In this document: positions 45,901-54,996 of the stretch, piece after piece
Position numbering within the stretch: the first letter of the stretch is position 1
How the letters are laid out: each line of letters starts with the position of its first letter
Assembly: GCA_029007295.1 (NCBI GenBank)
Contig: JAQXHN010000003.1
Span: 1-64,000 of the forward strand
Source: Clostridia bacterium
Lineage (GTDB): Bacteria > Bacillota > Clostridia > Oscillospirales > CAG-272
Length of the DNA stretch: 64,000 bases
Reading direction: 5' to 3'
Program-made: the position numbers and the translations under genes
The notes under the pieces: model-generated
What the model was told of the DNA's origin: nothing
The model's database searches: none
The model's input: only the letters and a program-made list of their open reading frames with translations

Positions 45901-47466
45901 GGGATTGATGTTTATTATACTGCTTCCGAGATCGGTAACGGCCGCACTCCAGTCGGGAGAAACGCCGATAACATTGTAATTTGCAAGATAAACATCGCTT
46001 TTGTGCGTCCGGTCGGAAACGATAGTTGCATTTCCCGATAAATTAAACATTCCGTTATTGTATACTGCGCCCCCCGTGGCGGTTGCGGTATTATTATATA
46101 TTGTACCGCCGGACATGTTAAACGTTCCGTTTTCGCAGTACACGGCTCCCCCGTACTGAGCCTTGTTTGAATGAATCGTTCCTCCCGTCATATTGAAAAC
46201 GCCGCCGTAGCAAAGAACGGCTCCGTTAATATTTTCATTTGACGAAACGGTACCGCCGTCCATATTTACCGTACCGCCTCTTTGGGAAATAATGGTTCCC
46301 TGATAGAAAATATTCGGGTTGATGTTTTTATTCTGTGTAATTACGGCGCTTTTTCCTATTGCCAGAGCTCCGTATACCCCGAAGGTCGGCATGGTTGCCG
46401 CTACGTCTTTACCGGAAACGGTGAGTGTGTCGCCGGTCGGCGCAAGCTTCAGGGAGGAATCGCTTTCTATTTTAAAAAGATAATCGCTTCTCACGGAAGA
46501 ACTGCGGCTGACCGTATGATTTCCCTGCGATACCAAGGTAATATTTCTGCCGGAAATAACAATCGGCTCGATAACGCTTATATCGTCAATAACGGTCAAT
46601 GTTCCGTCGGCACCGTACGGCACTGCCGATACGGCGTCCTGTATTGATGAATATTCGGCGCCGTTATAGCTGACAACGGCACTGCCGGAGTTTTTTTGGG
46701 AAATACAGATATAGCTTGCCATTCTGTATAAAAGCACATCGGGATTTGCGGAAACAAATCTTGCAATCTGCTCAAAAGATAATTCAACTCCGTCGGATAT
46801 TTCCGCCACAACAGTATCGGAGTCGGCTTTTTCCGTTGCGACAGAGATATTCCCGTTCCCCGTAAGCTCTCCTGCGATTTCAATATAGCTGCCCGAGGCA
46901 AGGTATACGGAAGCCGCCCCCTCGAACGAAATGTCGCCCGACATACGCAACGTTGCGTCCTTTCCGACTCCTATAAGATAATCGCCGGGGCCGGAAATTT
47001 TGCCGCCCATTAAATTTACGGTGCCGGAGTCGGCATTTATCGCCCTCTCGCCGGAAACTACCGAGCTGCCCGAACGCATATTAAACGTACCGCCGTTAAT
47101 GTACAGCGCACTGTTTCCCTTAGAACCCGCAACGGTAACGGGACCGTTTAAGGTGAGCGTGCCCTGAGATAAAACGGACATTGCAATACATTCCTCACCC
47201 GCATAAACGGTATGAGGTCCGTCGGACGTAATGATCACATTCTTTGTAATTTCGATACAGTAGCCGAGAGTAACGTCGGAAAGCAGGGTAACAGTCGAGC
47301 CGTTCGGAGCCTCATTTAAAGCGCTTGCAAAATCTGTATAATACTTGTCACCGACACGGGCAACATTACCGTCCGCATTTAGCGAAAACGGAAAGCCTGC
47401 CGTCAAAAAAGACATGCAGAGCAATATACAAAGCGCTTTTTTTATAATTGTTTTACTCATACTCAT
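42958..47466 (-). CDS. giant secreted parallel beta-helix surface protein
   Basis: A 1502-aa protein with signal peptide (ALCILLCMSFLTAGFPFSLNA). At least three modules begin alike: YYTDFASALNEAPNGSTVTL, EYSSIQDAVSAVPYGADGTL and GFTSLQDAINAVPTDGTQ. Each leads into glycine-rich rungs such as GGAVYCENGTFNMSGGTI and GGAVYVVNGMFVMNGGYI, typical of right-handed beta-helices in adhesins and polymorphic outer proteins. GGAV occurs at least six times. The last ~450 residues are Ig/carbohydrate-binding-like beta strands. No LPXTG, SLH or cell-wall repeat is visible, so the attachment mode is unknown. It overlaps the upstream membrane-protein gene by 4 nt. Confidence 0.85.
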   Translation of the reverse strand: MSMSKTIIKKALCILLCMSFLTAGFPFSLNADGNVARVGDKYYTDFASALNEAPNGSTVTLLSDVTLGYCIEITKNVIITSDGPHTVYAGEECIAMSVLSQGTLTLNGPVTVAGSKGNSALYINGGTFNMRSGSSVVSGERAINADSGTVNLMGGKISGPGDYLIGVGKDATLRMSGDISFEGAASVYLASGSYIEIAGELTGNGNISVATEKADSDTVVAEISDGVELSFEQIARFVSANPDVLLYRMASYICISQKNSGSAVVSYNGAEYSSIQDAVSAVPYGADGTLTVIDDISVIEPIVISGRNITLVSQGNHTVSRSSSVRSDYLFKIESDSSLKLAPTGDTLTVSGKDVAATMPTFGVYGALAIGKSAVITQNKNINPNIFYQGTIISQRGGTVNMDGGTVSSNENINGAVLCYGGVFNMTGGTIHSNKAQYGGAVYCENGTFNMSGGTIYNNTATATGGAVYNNGMFNLSGNATIVSDRTHKSDVYLANYNVIGVSPDWSAAVTDLGSSIININPEITERNTVVVKTIWGNADKNTVEKFTLFGEISQTNSLHAKDNVIFIGPFGSGDVSFYVNGVGFTSLQDAINAVPTDGTQTRIEITGDVTLETGVTLLPGQNIILTDGIDPVDNKEYQARTLYRGTEFEGSFITVCQGSTLTLSSSDSGRLVFDGGSCVASGAVIFNLGVLVMEKNVVICNNNASKYQNYSSNNPVLSTGGAVYVGEYSYFTLNGGVITGNYAAYGGAVYVVNGMFVMNGGYISTNSALYGGAVAVIDTKTEDNSLLKISVDEEGKEVKSRPSGSFFEMNGGEITKNTANAVQGIEYLNGMGGAVIVGDGATYTMNGGKIIENSAAFGNGISVGSPKIQKTDATQNNGQNDKLTEKILFPIFRLGGSSSIGENDDIYLAHYNTSYVEIISELTGINKEAKIKLTPCNIAAQNSLMVRFAMEDKNEEENISAAKNALENGIFLLSDSFKDLYKVSAVSNSSPDIVNSYGEIACCYSAGKYYDGLPKFVEKDVDAEEEKGNSDNSDEALPEEEGSTNGQEAKKTEIKYTPFSLAPKGAYTVSYELTLHSEMYKEIKSDIVGAFPENTAITMIDYSQSEAKVYYYIVNGKENISENAERLTQYKNSVDQNSEEVASYYNPELIKDKKDSPVYVQISLNDFIMMGTENEHYKMGKAEKSEEASADNKTDITEKLTFIVDFSNTDTENKQMQIGFYEFALETKCITEDGNAFDVTKSYTNPNYTVMVKDAAMCELKYDNGGALTFSYSLTGAALIESYGRGVAVFTMEGGFPEGTAIINGQDSYCVSQGTDSIIVPLTGDDSGRVILRDRMKLTLANYHGSGIAGKDITVSLYASGDGYYPVQSSQPDAVSEPVTVLLGAKDRYAVKVSASDSRKPSYHAGDLDGAASISFKIEAQCNAAEYKKVIFSLEKKEGDEYKQVPLQSVFSAFKNAGDGAVVISPGAITLVFNDSVKKAKGTYRMVFVVGDMTEYVKLDF

Positions 47467-48413
47467 TTGTCATCGCCTCCGCTATTCCTTTCAACAGATA
47501 CGGGTAATTCCCCGCCGAAGCCGAAATACTCTGCCTTAACGTCCTTTTTGAAAAATACTATTTCACAGCTCTCGCCGTCCTCAAGGGTAACCGTACATTT
47601 GTCGTCGTCCTCGGAGGCGGAAATAAACCTGTTCGTACTGTCTGCCGTCAACGCCTCGCCGTCCCACTTTACGGTATAGCTTCCTGCCTTATCATTTGAC
47701 AGGGTAAGCGTTGCGGTAATGCTTCCTTGCTCACCTGTAAGCTTCCAAGACCACAAGGGCGTTACGGTAAAGGTGCCCTTAAGCGTAACGGCGTTCGGTT
47801 CGGATTTTACGGTTACGTCAACATCTTTCCTGAAATATTCGTCGGGCAGATCAATTGTTATTTTTGAGCTTTCCTTTTTATTTTTGTTCAGCTTTGTTTT
47901 GCTTTCGGATATTTTACATTTATCCGTAATGTCCTTGCCGTCTGCGGAAACCTTAATGTCAAAAGCTTCTATATCGTAAATTGACGTTCTCAAGTCGTCC
48001 TGATAATTGTACAGCTCAAAGCTGATTTTACCGTTTTGTGCAATTGACGCCCCTTGCGCAGTCAAGAAATCGGAGCTGAAATAGAATTCATCGGTTCGGT
48101 CATAGTCTTTACCGCCGAAAAGCTTAAATGCAACAAAAGTGCATATTGCGACAAAAATTAGCGACAGAACGGCAATGGCAACTGTCAAGATTATTTTTTT
48201 TCGCTTTTTGTAGCTCGGCTGTCTGTATCCGGCGTTTCCGAGAGCATCCTCAAAAACCGAAACGGCGACGTCTTCCTTTGATACTTCGGAAGAGCCGTCC
48301 CTTTCGGGCAAGCTCGCTTCTTCAATACCGTCTGTGTTTATTATTTTTTCGAGAGAAGAATTTTCCTGTTTTTCAGGACTTTCATCTGTGTTCCTATGGG
48401 ACCGTTTTGACAT
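47463..48413 (-). CDS. single-span membrane protein coupled to the beta-helix gene
   Basis: A 316-aa type II-like protein. A charged cytoplasmic N-terminus of about 75 residues precedes one span (IILTVAIAVLSLIFVAICTFVAF). The outer ~210 residues are rich in Lys, Asp and beta strands, with two possible Ig-like folds (DGKDITDKCKISES, VTVKSEPNAVTLKG). No known family. Translation is coupled to the giant beta-helix protein gene (4-nt overlap), suggesting it assists its export, folding or anchoring (inference). Confidence 0.65.
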   Translation of the reverse strand: MSKRSHRNTDESPEKQENSSLEKIINTDGIEEASLPERDGSSEVSKEDVAVSVFEDALGNAGYRQPSYKKRKKIILTVAIAVLSLIFVAICTFVAFKLFGGKDYDRTDEFYFSSDFLTAQGASIAQNGKISFELYNYQDDLRTSIYDIEAFDIKVSADGKDITDKCKISESKTKLNKNKKESSKITIDLPDEYFRKDVDVTVKSEPNAVTLKGTFTVTPLWSWKLTGEQGSITATLTLSNDKAGSYTVKWDGEALTADSTNRFISASEDDDKCTVTLEDGESCEIVFFKKDVKAEYFGFGGELPVSVERNSGGDDK

Positions 48414-48471
48414 TTTTCCTCCGAAGCAAAAAATACTGCTTTCTTATTGTTAGTTATAAATATACAGAATA

Positions 48472-48500
48472 ATTATATCACCCTAAACTAAGTAAATCAA
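48472..48500 (-). promoter_or_regulatory. extended -10 promoter of the surface-protein operon
   Basis: Minus strand TTGATT (48495-48500), 17-bp spacer, TATAAT (48472-48477) preceded by TGA. Confidence 0.8.
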
Positions 48501-48569
48501 TAGAAAATATCGGGCAATTCACGCTGCGTCAAATCAATTTACAATTTATTAACATTTGCTCTTGATAAC

Positions 48570-48601
48570 AAAAACAGCTCAATTAAAATTGAGCTGTTTT
48601 T
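48570..48601. terminator. terminator downstream of rlmA
   Basis: AAAAACAGCTCAA and TTGAGCTGTTTTT pair with T runs on both strands; it lies 98 nt after the rlmA stop. The intervening bases show no gene. Confidence 0.8.
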
Positions 48602-48698
48602 GCGGAATCTATAAAAGGAGAAGCTTTAGGTGGTCTGTCCACCATGCCATTATTCTACGTTCCGTATGTGTTGCCTGTGTGACGGAAAATTGAAAGAA

Positions 48699-49529
48699 TC
48701 AAAGAGGTTTTTGTGATTTTTTGTAGACTGCGACAATGAATTCTGCGCTTGTTGTAAGCTCGTGTAAATTATCGAGTCTGCAAAGCCCCCTTGAGGTTGT
48801 TTTATAACGGTAAGGAGTCATTCCGAAAAGAGCCTTAATCATACCGTTGTCCTTCAAGTGAAATTCATTTTTCACTTTAACCGTTTCGAGAGTTTGAAAG
48901 CCGTCAACGTCCGTTTTATCAACTTCGTTTTCGTAGGGTCGGTCATATATCGCTTTCTTCAGCGAGAAAAGATGAAGCCTGTCGGGAAAAGCCATGACAA
49001 ATATTCCTCCGGGCTTTAAAACCCTTAAAAATTCCTCTCTTGCAAAGGGAGAAAATACCGAAAACACCCCGTCAATGCTTTCGCTTGCAATCGGCATATC
49101 ATACACGCTGCACACCGCATTTTCAAGAGTCTTTTTTCTCCTGTTGCACATAGCCGCCGCAGACTTGGATATATCAATCGCAATCATCGAATGAGGCACG
49201 CCTCGTTCGTCAAGACGGTTCGAAATGCCCGAAGTATAATATCCCTCCCCACAGCCTGCGTCAAGCAAAACACAGCTTTTTGTGAAATATTTTTCCGACA
49301 AATCGCAAATTTTATCCAAAAGAGGCTTATAATATCCGCCGTTGAGAAAATCTCTCCTGCTTATGCACATTTGTTTATCGTCTCCGTGAACGCTTCCCTT
49401 TGCGCCCGAGAGAAGATTGACATATCCCTTTGACGAAATGTCAAAGCAGTGCCCGTTTCGGCATACAAGCGTCCCTTTTTTGTTATCGTGCAGCTCACCG
49501 CGGCATACGGTGCATAAAAAATGAGTCAT
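48699..49529 (-). CDS. rlmA: 23S rRNA (guanine-N1)-methyltransferase, RlmA family
   Basis: A 276-aa SAM-dependent methyltransferase. The N-terminal zinc finger has C6, C9, C23 and H27 (CTVC...CRNGHCFD). The substrate linker KGYVNLLSGAKGSVHGDDKQ is diagnostic of RlmA. The SAM motif VLLDAGCGEGYYTSGI and motif VFSVFSPFAREEFLRVLKPG follow. It methylates G745 or G748 of 23S rRNA; the sequence alone does not decide which. Confidence 0.93.
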   Translation of the reverse strand: MTHFLCTVCRGELHDNKKGTLVCRNGHCFDISSKGYVNLLSGAKGSVHGDDKQMCISRRDFLNGGYYKPLLDKICDLSEKYFTKSCVLLDAGCGEGYYTSGISNRLDERGVPHSMIAIDISKSAAAMCNRRKKTLENAVCSVYDMPIASESIDGVFSVFSPFAREEFLRVLKPGGIFVMAFPDRLHLFSLKKAIYDRPYENEVDKTDVDGFQTLETVKVKNEFHLKDNGMIKALFGMTPYRYKTTSRGLCRLDNLHELTTSAEFIVAVYKKSQKPL

Positions 49530-49637
49530 CCTTTTCTCCGTTCCTGTCGTTGACTTTATTTTTACATCAAAAAGCCGTCGTTGTCAAGAACATAAGATTA
49601 ATTTTCCGAAAATGTAAATAAAGTTTACGGAAAATAT

Positions 49638-49666
49638 TGATATTTTCCTATGAGCGTGTTATAATC
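49638..49666 (+). promoter_or_regulatory. extended -10 promoter of fucI
   Basis: TTGATA (49638-49643), 17-bp spacer, TATAAT (49661-49666) preceded by TGT. Confidence 0.8.
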
Positions 49667-49713
49667 GGTATATAAATACTTGGTAAGCTTATCAAGGAAA
49701 GGAACGATAATTT

Positions 49714-51498
49714 ATGAGCGTTATAAAAAAATTGCAAAATCCCGTAATCGGCATACGTCCGATTATCGACGGCAGAATGAAGGGCATAAGAGAAGGACTT
49801 GAGGACCAGACGATGGGTATGGCTCTCACTGCCAAAAAATTGATTGAAGAAAACTGCTTTTATCCCGACGGCACTCACGTTCAGTGCATTATTGCAGATA
49901 CATGTATAGGCGGCGGAGCTGAAGCTGCGATGTGTCAGGATAAATTTCAGACAGCCAATGTTTGCGCTACGCTTTCCGTTACTCCCTGCTGGTGCTACGG
50001 CTCGGAAACAATGGATCTTGACCCGATGACGGTCAAGGCAGTATGGGGCTTCAACGGCACCGAGCGTCCCGGAGCCGTATATCTTGCGGCAGTAATGGCG
50101 GCTCACGCACAAAGAGGACTCCCTGCATTTGCTATCTACGGCCACGACGTTCAGGACGCGGACGATAAGAGCGTTCCCGAGGATGTCCGTGAAAAAATTC
50201 TTCGCTTCGCTCGCTGCGCTATTGCAGTAGGACTTATGAGAAATAAGGCTTATGTCGGCGTCGGTGCGGTTGCAATGGGTATCGGCGGCTCCGTGCTGGA
50301 TCCGATCATCATGCAAAAATATTTCGGTCTGCGCGCAGAGTGGGTCGATATGAGTGAAATTATCCGCCGTGTGGAAAAAGACATCTATGACCACGAGGAA
50401 TATGAGAAAGAGCTTGCGTGGATTAAGGCAAACTGCAAGAAGGGACTCGAAACAAATCTTCCCGAAAAGAGAAACACGCCCGAGGAAGACGAAAAGGAAT
50501 GGGAATTCATCGCAAAGATGACCCTTATTATAAAGGATATTCTTTTGGGCAATCCGAAGCTTGCCGAAATGGATTGGATTGAAGAATCGCACGGCAGAAA
50601 CGCTCTGCTCGGAGGCTTCCAGGGACAGAGAATGTGGACCGACTTCAAGCCTAACGCAGACTTTACGGAAGCTATAATGAACACCTCGTTCGACTGGAAC
50701 GGCAAAAAGCAGCCCACAATCTTCGCAACGGAAAACGATACCATGAACGGTATGGCAATGCTTCTTTTAAACCTCGTTACCAACAGAAGCGCAGTATTCG
50801 CAGATGTTCGTACCTACTGGAGCCCCGATGCAGTCAAGAGAGTTACGGGTTATACTCCCGAGGGCAAGGCCGAAAAAGGATTTATTCATCTTCTTAACTC
50901 CGGCGCCGCCGCTCTTGACGGCACAGGAGCTGCAAAGGACGAGAACGGCAATCCGACAATGAAGCGTTGGTGGGATATGACAGACGAGGACATCAAGGCT
51001 TGTATGGACAACACAAAATGGGCTCCCGCAAACAAGGGCTATTTCAGAGGAGGCGGCTTCTCTTCCCAGTTCTCAACTATCGGTGAAATGCCCGTTACAC
51101 TCGTACGTATGAATGTAATCGACGGTCTCGGTCCCGTTATTCAGCTCGCAGAGGGCTATACGGTTGAGCTTCCCGAGGATGTAAACCACACCCTCTTAAT
51201 GAGAACGGATCCGACTTGGCCGTCAACATGGTTTGCTCCGATTCTGAACGACACAGACGCTTTCAAGGATGTATACAGCGTTATGGCTAACTGGGGCGCT
51301 AACCACGGTGCGTTTGCATACGGTCATGTAGGTGCGGATATTATTACCCTTGCTTCCATGCTCCGTATTCCCGTTGCGCTTCACAATGTTCCCGATGAGA
51401 AAATTTACCGTCCGCACGCTTGGTCTGCATTCGGTACTAAGGATTTAGAGGGCGCAGACTACAGAGCTTGCGCTAACTACGGTCCGATGTATAAATAA
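49714..51498 (+). CDS. fucI: L-fucose isomerase
   Basis: A 594-aa ketol isomerase converting L-fucose to L-fuculose (also D-arabinose to D-ribulose). NPVIGIRPIIDGRMKGIREG opens the N-terminal domain, and GGGAEAAMCQDKFQTANVCA and VWGFNGTERPGAVYLAAVMA follow. The metal-site region is near NDTMNGMAMLLLNLVTNRSA. Length equals E. coli FucI (591). AGGAAAGGAA lies upstream of ATG. No fucK or fucA is adjacent. Codon use looks optimised, which with the strong promoter suggests high expression. Confidence 0.96.
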   Translation: MSVIKKLQNPVIGIRPIIDGRMKGIREGLEDQTMGMALTAKKLIEENCFYPDGTHVQCIIADTCIGGGAEAAMCQDKFQTANVCATLSVTPCWCYGSETMDLDPMTVKAVWGFNGTERPGAVYLAAVMAAHAQRGLPAFAIYGHDVQDADDKSVPEDVREKILRFARCAIAVGLMRNKAYVGVGAVAMGIGGSVLDPIIMQKYFGLRAEWVDMSEIIRRVEKDIYDHEEYEKELAWIKANCKKGLETNLPEKRNTPEEDEKEWEFIAKMTLIIKDILLGNPKLAEMDWIEESHGRNALLGGFQGQRMWTDFKPNADFTEAIMNTSFDWNGKKQPTIFATENDTMNGMAMLLLNLVTNRSAVFADVRTYWSPDAVKRVTGYTPEGKAEKGFIHLLNSGAAALDGTGAAKDENGNPTMKRWWDMTDEDIKACMDNTKWAPANKGYFRGGGFSSQFSTIGEMPVTLVRMNVIDGLGPVIQLAEGYTVELPEDVNHTLLMRTDPTWPSTWFAPILNDTDAFKDVYSVMANWGANHGAFAYGHVGADIITLASMLRIPVALHNVPDEKIYRPHAWSAFGTKDLEGADYRACANYGPMYK

Positions 51499-51515
51499 TA
51501 TATTTAGACATAATT

Positions 51516-51552
51516 ACACCCATTGTATCAAACAGTACAATGGGTGTGTTTT
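51516..51552 (+). terminator. terminator after fucI
   Basis: ACACCCATTGTA pairs with TACAATGGGTGT, followed by GTTTTATTT. Confidence 0.88.
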
Positions 51553-51566
51553 ATTTAAAAACCAAT

Positions 51567-52904
51567 TCAAACTCTCTTTTGCAAATCAAGAATGGACTTA
51601 GTCATTATATCCGCCGTGTCCTCGCTCATATTAACATAACGGTCGAGGGTGACCTCGTATCCGCCTTCGCCGAACGCCTTTTTGGTTGCGATATATCCGT
51701 AGCATCCGTTTGCAAGCTCTACGTTTATATTGCGGCTGTATTCGGATTTTTCCTTAATTTCAAGTCCTATTTCCGCAAACATCTCCCCCGGCATACCGTT
51801 GAATACGATATTTCCAACGCGTATAACCTGAGTTTCAACCGTTTCGCTTAATTTCGGATTTTCGTACAGATTTACATTACACTTCGAGTAGGAGAGCGCC
51901 ATCAGATCCGCATTGCCGGTTGAAGGATTACCGTATCCGTCCTGCTCCTTTTTTTGCGCCTTGCGTTGCTCAAATTCGGCAATTTCACGCTTTCCCCTCT
52001 CGTACATTTCCTTTGTAGGCTGACGCCGGGGAATTACTGTAAGGTCGCTCTCGCCCGATACGCTGTCAAACGTCTCGCAGTGAATATCTCCGTATATCTC
52101 AAGCACCTTTTCACCAAGACGCTTGCCTACGGTGATATAGTAATCGGTGGGATAAGGCTCTGTTGTATTGTAATTAATATGAGTAACATCGCCGCAGCAG
52201 CCGTTCATAAAAACGGAAACAACGTTTTCGCCAAGCACTGATTTTATTTTTTCGGACAGAACACCCGGATAGTCGGCGCTGAATTTGCATCCGCCTATTA
52301 AATCAAGATGATTTGCGAAGTTGGTAATAACGGCAATCGGCTCGCCTGTCGGCGAATCTATACGGACGACAGCGACCTCCTCATCAACAGCAGCCGCCTC
52401 TCTGACATTGTCCGGATTACACCTGCCGGGCCACGTGTGCACCTTTCCGTCCTTTTTCCAGAAACGGCGGTTAAACGCCATATCTTTTATTATTCCCGAG
52501 CCGAAGCCCACCCTACATTCACGACGCCTTTTCCACGCCAAAGCGAGAGCGTCGGCGCTTTTTTCACAGGTAGCGTTGATAGAGTTCTCGTCAGGTAAAG
52601 CGAATTCGTCATTTTCCTCCACCGCCTCGCCGGTGTGAGCGTGAGTACCGGCCACCATTATTTTTGCGTCGTAAACGCCTGTTAAAAGCGCAAAACGCTC
52701 CCTGATTTTTTTTGTCATATCGGCTCTGACATGGAGAATATCAAGCTCGCAAAAGCCGACGGTATTCTTTCCGTCGTCGAAAACGAGCGCTTTAACCATA
52801 AGCTCGTCGAGTACGTCCTCCGATATTCTTTCCTCAAAATATCCGGGGATTCTTGAACCGAGCTTCGGCGTTATCTGTCTTTCGTATGCTCCGCATTTTA
52901 ACAT
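51567..52904 (-). CDS. neutral/alkaline ceramidase N-domain-like hydrolase
   Basis: A 445-aa protein without signal peptide. It resembles the N-terminal metal-hydrolase domain of neutral/alkaline non-lysosomal ceramidases: GAYERQITPKLGSRIPGY at the start, KIMVAGTHAHTGEAVEE (zinc His pair), VITNFANHLDLIGG and VVSVFMNGCCGDVTHINYNT. The Ig-like C-terminal domain of true ceramidases is missing. Many bacterial relatives are of unknown substrate, so ceramide cleavage is not implied. Last gene of the four-gene operon, 6 nt after GH20. Confidence 0.82.
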   Translation of the reverse strand: MLKCGAYERQITPKLGSRIPGYFEERISEDVLDELMVKALVFDDGKNTVGFCELDILHVRADMTKKIRERFALLTGVYDAKIMVAGTHAHTGEAVEENDEFALPDENSINATCEKSADALALAWKRRRECRVGFGSGIIKDMAFNRRFWKKDGKVHTWPGRCNPDNVREAAAVDEEVAVVRIDSPTGEPIAVITNFANHLDLIGGCKFSADYPGVLSEKIKSVLGENVVSVFMNGCCGDVTHINYNTTEPYPTDYYITVGKRLGEKVLEIYGDIHCETFDSVSGESDLTVIPRRQPTKEMYERGKREIAEFEQRKAQKKEQDGYGNPSTGNADLMALSYSKCNVNLYENPKLSETVETQVIRVGNIVFNGMPGEMFAEIGLEIKEKSEYSRNINVELANGCYGYIATKKAFGEGGYEVTLDRYVNMSEDTADIMTKSILDLQKRV

Positions 52905-52910
52905 TGCAAT

Positions 52911-54995
52911 TTACCTCAATTTATTGTATCTTTCGGACAGGCAGTATGAGAAATCGTCTATCTTAAACAAAGGACGTTCCCCCTTTGCCTTAGCCTTTTC
53001 AAAGTAATCGAGCAAGTCGACATAAAGCTGTCTTGTAATAGAATGATTTCGAAGATAAACATAGCTGTTTGCTTCGATTCTCGTATTTTCTATTACACTC
53101 ATCAATTTTTCCTGTCGGCAAAGCATCTCGCCGAGAATCCCGATTGCAAGGTTTACACACACTTCACCGTTGTTGTAATTATCGTTAAGAGCAAGCATTG
53201 CCAAATAGTTTTCGGCGTATGTATTATAGTGAAGCGCAACGGCATACCAAACGGCGCAGGGATCGTCGGGAGCATTTTCTATACCGTATGAGGTGAAAAA
53301 CTCGATTGCCCTGCCGGTCTTTTGGATAACCTTCTTGAAATATTCGGTGTATTTATCATATTCCGCAGTAATCTTTTTATAAACGGACGCATGAAATACC
53401 CTCGGATATTCTTCGTTTTCGGCAACGTAAGTGTACCAATAATATTCGAGAGAATTCATCAAATTTACTTCCGTATCGTTTACGGTAACCTCTCCCATAA
53501 GCGAAAGAGCTTCCTTTGCGCCCCTTGCGTCGTCGGGAAATCTTGATGCGGCATAAGAGTTTAAAAACTCGTCGTAGCTTTCCGTTTTTTTCGCATTCCA
53601 GGACACCTGCGCCTGCCAGGCAAAGGGTCTGTCGAAGCAGTATTCAAAAGAGGAATAAGACTCAATTCCCTCAAATTTATGTTTCCTTGCAAGTCTTGCA
53701 AGAGCCCTTATATTATCGTTATATTCCATTGGTATAACCCAGTGATAATATCCCGTAAACGGCTTTATTATTGAACGGAACAAAGAATTAATCTCTCTTT
53801 TCTGAAATACATCCTCCTCCTTTGTGTAGTACCACCAGTCAAGCACGACATTATCGAATATTCCCTCCCGCTTAAACCGTTCGGCAAGTTCCCCGTTTAC
53901 ACAGTCAAACTGTTCAAAGAGCATATCGTGATATATGTAAATACTCTTAATACCCTTTGATACGAGATACTTACATACACGTACGATATATTGAAGCATC
54001 AGCTCCTGTCTTCCCATGCCCCGGCATTTTTCGCATTTACAATACGGGTCGAATTTGCCGTATATGTTATTTAAATCCTCGCCGAGCCAAGCGTAAACTT
54101 CATCGAGTCCTATTTCGATGGCGTCGAGTCCGTTCGGCTTTAAGTATCTGTTTATAATCTCGTCATAGATTGAGAACATAAACTCGTAAACCGCTTCGTT
54201 TGATACGCAGTAACCGTGTCCCGTGGGCTTGCCTTCTTCATCCTTTGCGGACAGCTCGGGGTGCAGACGGGGAATCAGAGTATTATGTCCCAGGCTGTTA
54301 AACAGGGGCTTTATCACAATATTATTCTTCTTTGCGTATTTAATTAAATCAGAGAAATAGTCCTCGGAAAACATAGTCGGCAGTACGTTTTCTTTTTCTA
54401 CGAATTCACCCTTATTAACCGAATAATAACGAATATCACGGGGAGTTTGAAGCTCAGGGTGCGACTTTATCGGCAAATACAAAAACTCCGACAGACGCAT
54501 ATCATATTGAATACACCAGCACCCGTAAACGCCGACAGTCAACTGATTGTATTTCATTTGTGCAAGATAGTCTACCGCCCTCTTACAGTCATCGAGCGTC
54601 ATAAAGTCGCTGCCGTAGCGGTTTTCGAGCATAAGCCCCCTGTCTTTGAAGTCGGGATAGTCCTCTATTTCGCATACGGGCAGCCTTTTGCCCTTTGTAA
54701 CCTCAAGCAGCTTCATCAAGGTTATTACGCCGTAGAAGAACCCGCTGTCGCCGTTTGCGACAATCGAGCCGCTTTTTTCGGTAAGTTTTAGTATATAGCC
54801 CTCATCGGGCACTTGCCCAAGGATAAGCTCTAATTTGTAATCGCCGAACCCGAGCCCCGCTAATTTTTCAAGGGCGGTTTTCCCTACTTCTCCCAGCGTA
54901 TCGGGAGCTGACGTATTAAATCCGTGAAAGTCAAATTCTATACCGTATTCCTCAATTTTCTGAGGTGTAGGAATAAGATAATCTGCAATTTTCAT
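52911..54995 (-). CDS. GH20-type beta-N-acetylhexosaminidase
   Basis: A 694-aa cytoplasmic protein. N-terminal GH20b-like domain ends near VCEIEDYPDFKDRGLMLENR. The barrel includes LTVGVYGCWCIQYDMRLSEF, PLFNSLGHNTLIPRLHPEL and the catalytic pair region DAIEIGLDEVYAWLG (Asp-Glu). The C-terminal ~200 residues are helical. GH20 members remove terminal GlcNAc or GalNAc. No signal peptide, so its substrate must be imported. The gene starts 1 nt after the Gfo/Idh gene ends. Confidence 0.8.
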   Translation of the reverse strand: MKIADYLIPTPQKIEEYGIEFDFHGFNTSAPDTLGEVGKTALEKLAGLGFGDYKLELILGQVPDEGYILKLTEKSGSIVANGDSGFFYGVITLMKLLEVTKGKRLPVCEIEDYPDFKDRGLMLENRYGSDFMTLDDCKRAVDYLAQMKYNQLTVGVYGCWCIQYDMRLSEFLYLPIKSHPELQTPRDIRYYSVNKGEFVEKENVLPTMFSEDYFSDLIKYAKKNNIVIKPLFNSLGHNTLIPRLHPELSAKDEEGKPTGHGYCVSNEAVYEFMFSIYDEIINRYLKPNGLDAIEIGLDEVYAWLGEDLNNIYGKFDPYCKCEKCRGMGRQELMLQYIVRVCKYLVSKGIKSIYIYHDMLFEQFDCVNGELAERFKREGIFDNVVLDWWYYTKEEDVFQKREINSLFRSIIKPFTGYYHWVIPMEYNDNIRALARLARKHKFEGIESYSSFEYCFDRPFAWQAQVSWNAKKTESYDEFLNSYAASRFPDDARGAKEALSLMGEVTVNDTEVNLMNSLEYYWYTYVAENEEYPRVFHASVYKKITAEYDKYTEYFKKVIQKTGRAIEFFTSYGIENAPDDPCAVWYAVALHYNTYAENYLAMLALNDNYNNGEVCVNLAIGILGEMLCRQEKLMSVIENTRIEANSYVYLRNHSITRQLYVDLLDYFEKAKAKGERPLFKIDDFSYCLSERYNKLR

Positions 54996-54996
54996 C

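Noticed and set aside
42958..47466. Several plus-strand frames of 60-121 codons inside the beta-helix gene
   Set aside because: They are antisense shadows of a repetitive gene, without start signals.
51567..52904. True secreted ceramidase
   Set aside because: No signal peptide and no C-terminal Ig-like domain; only the N-domain resemblance is supported.
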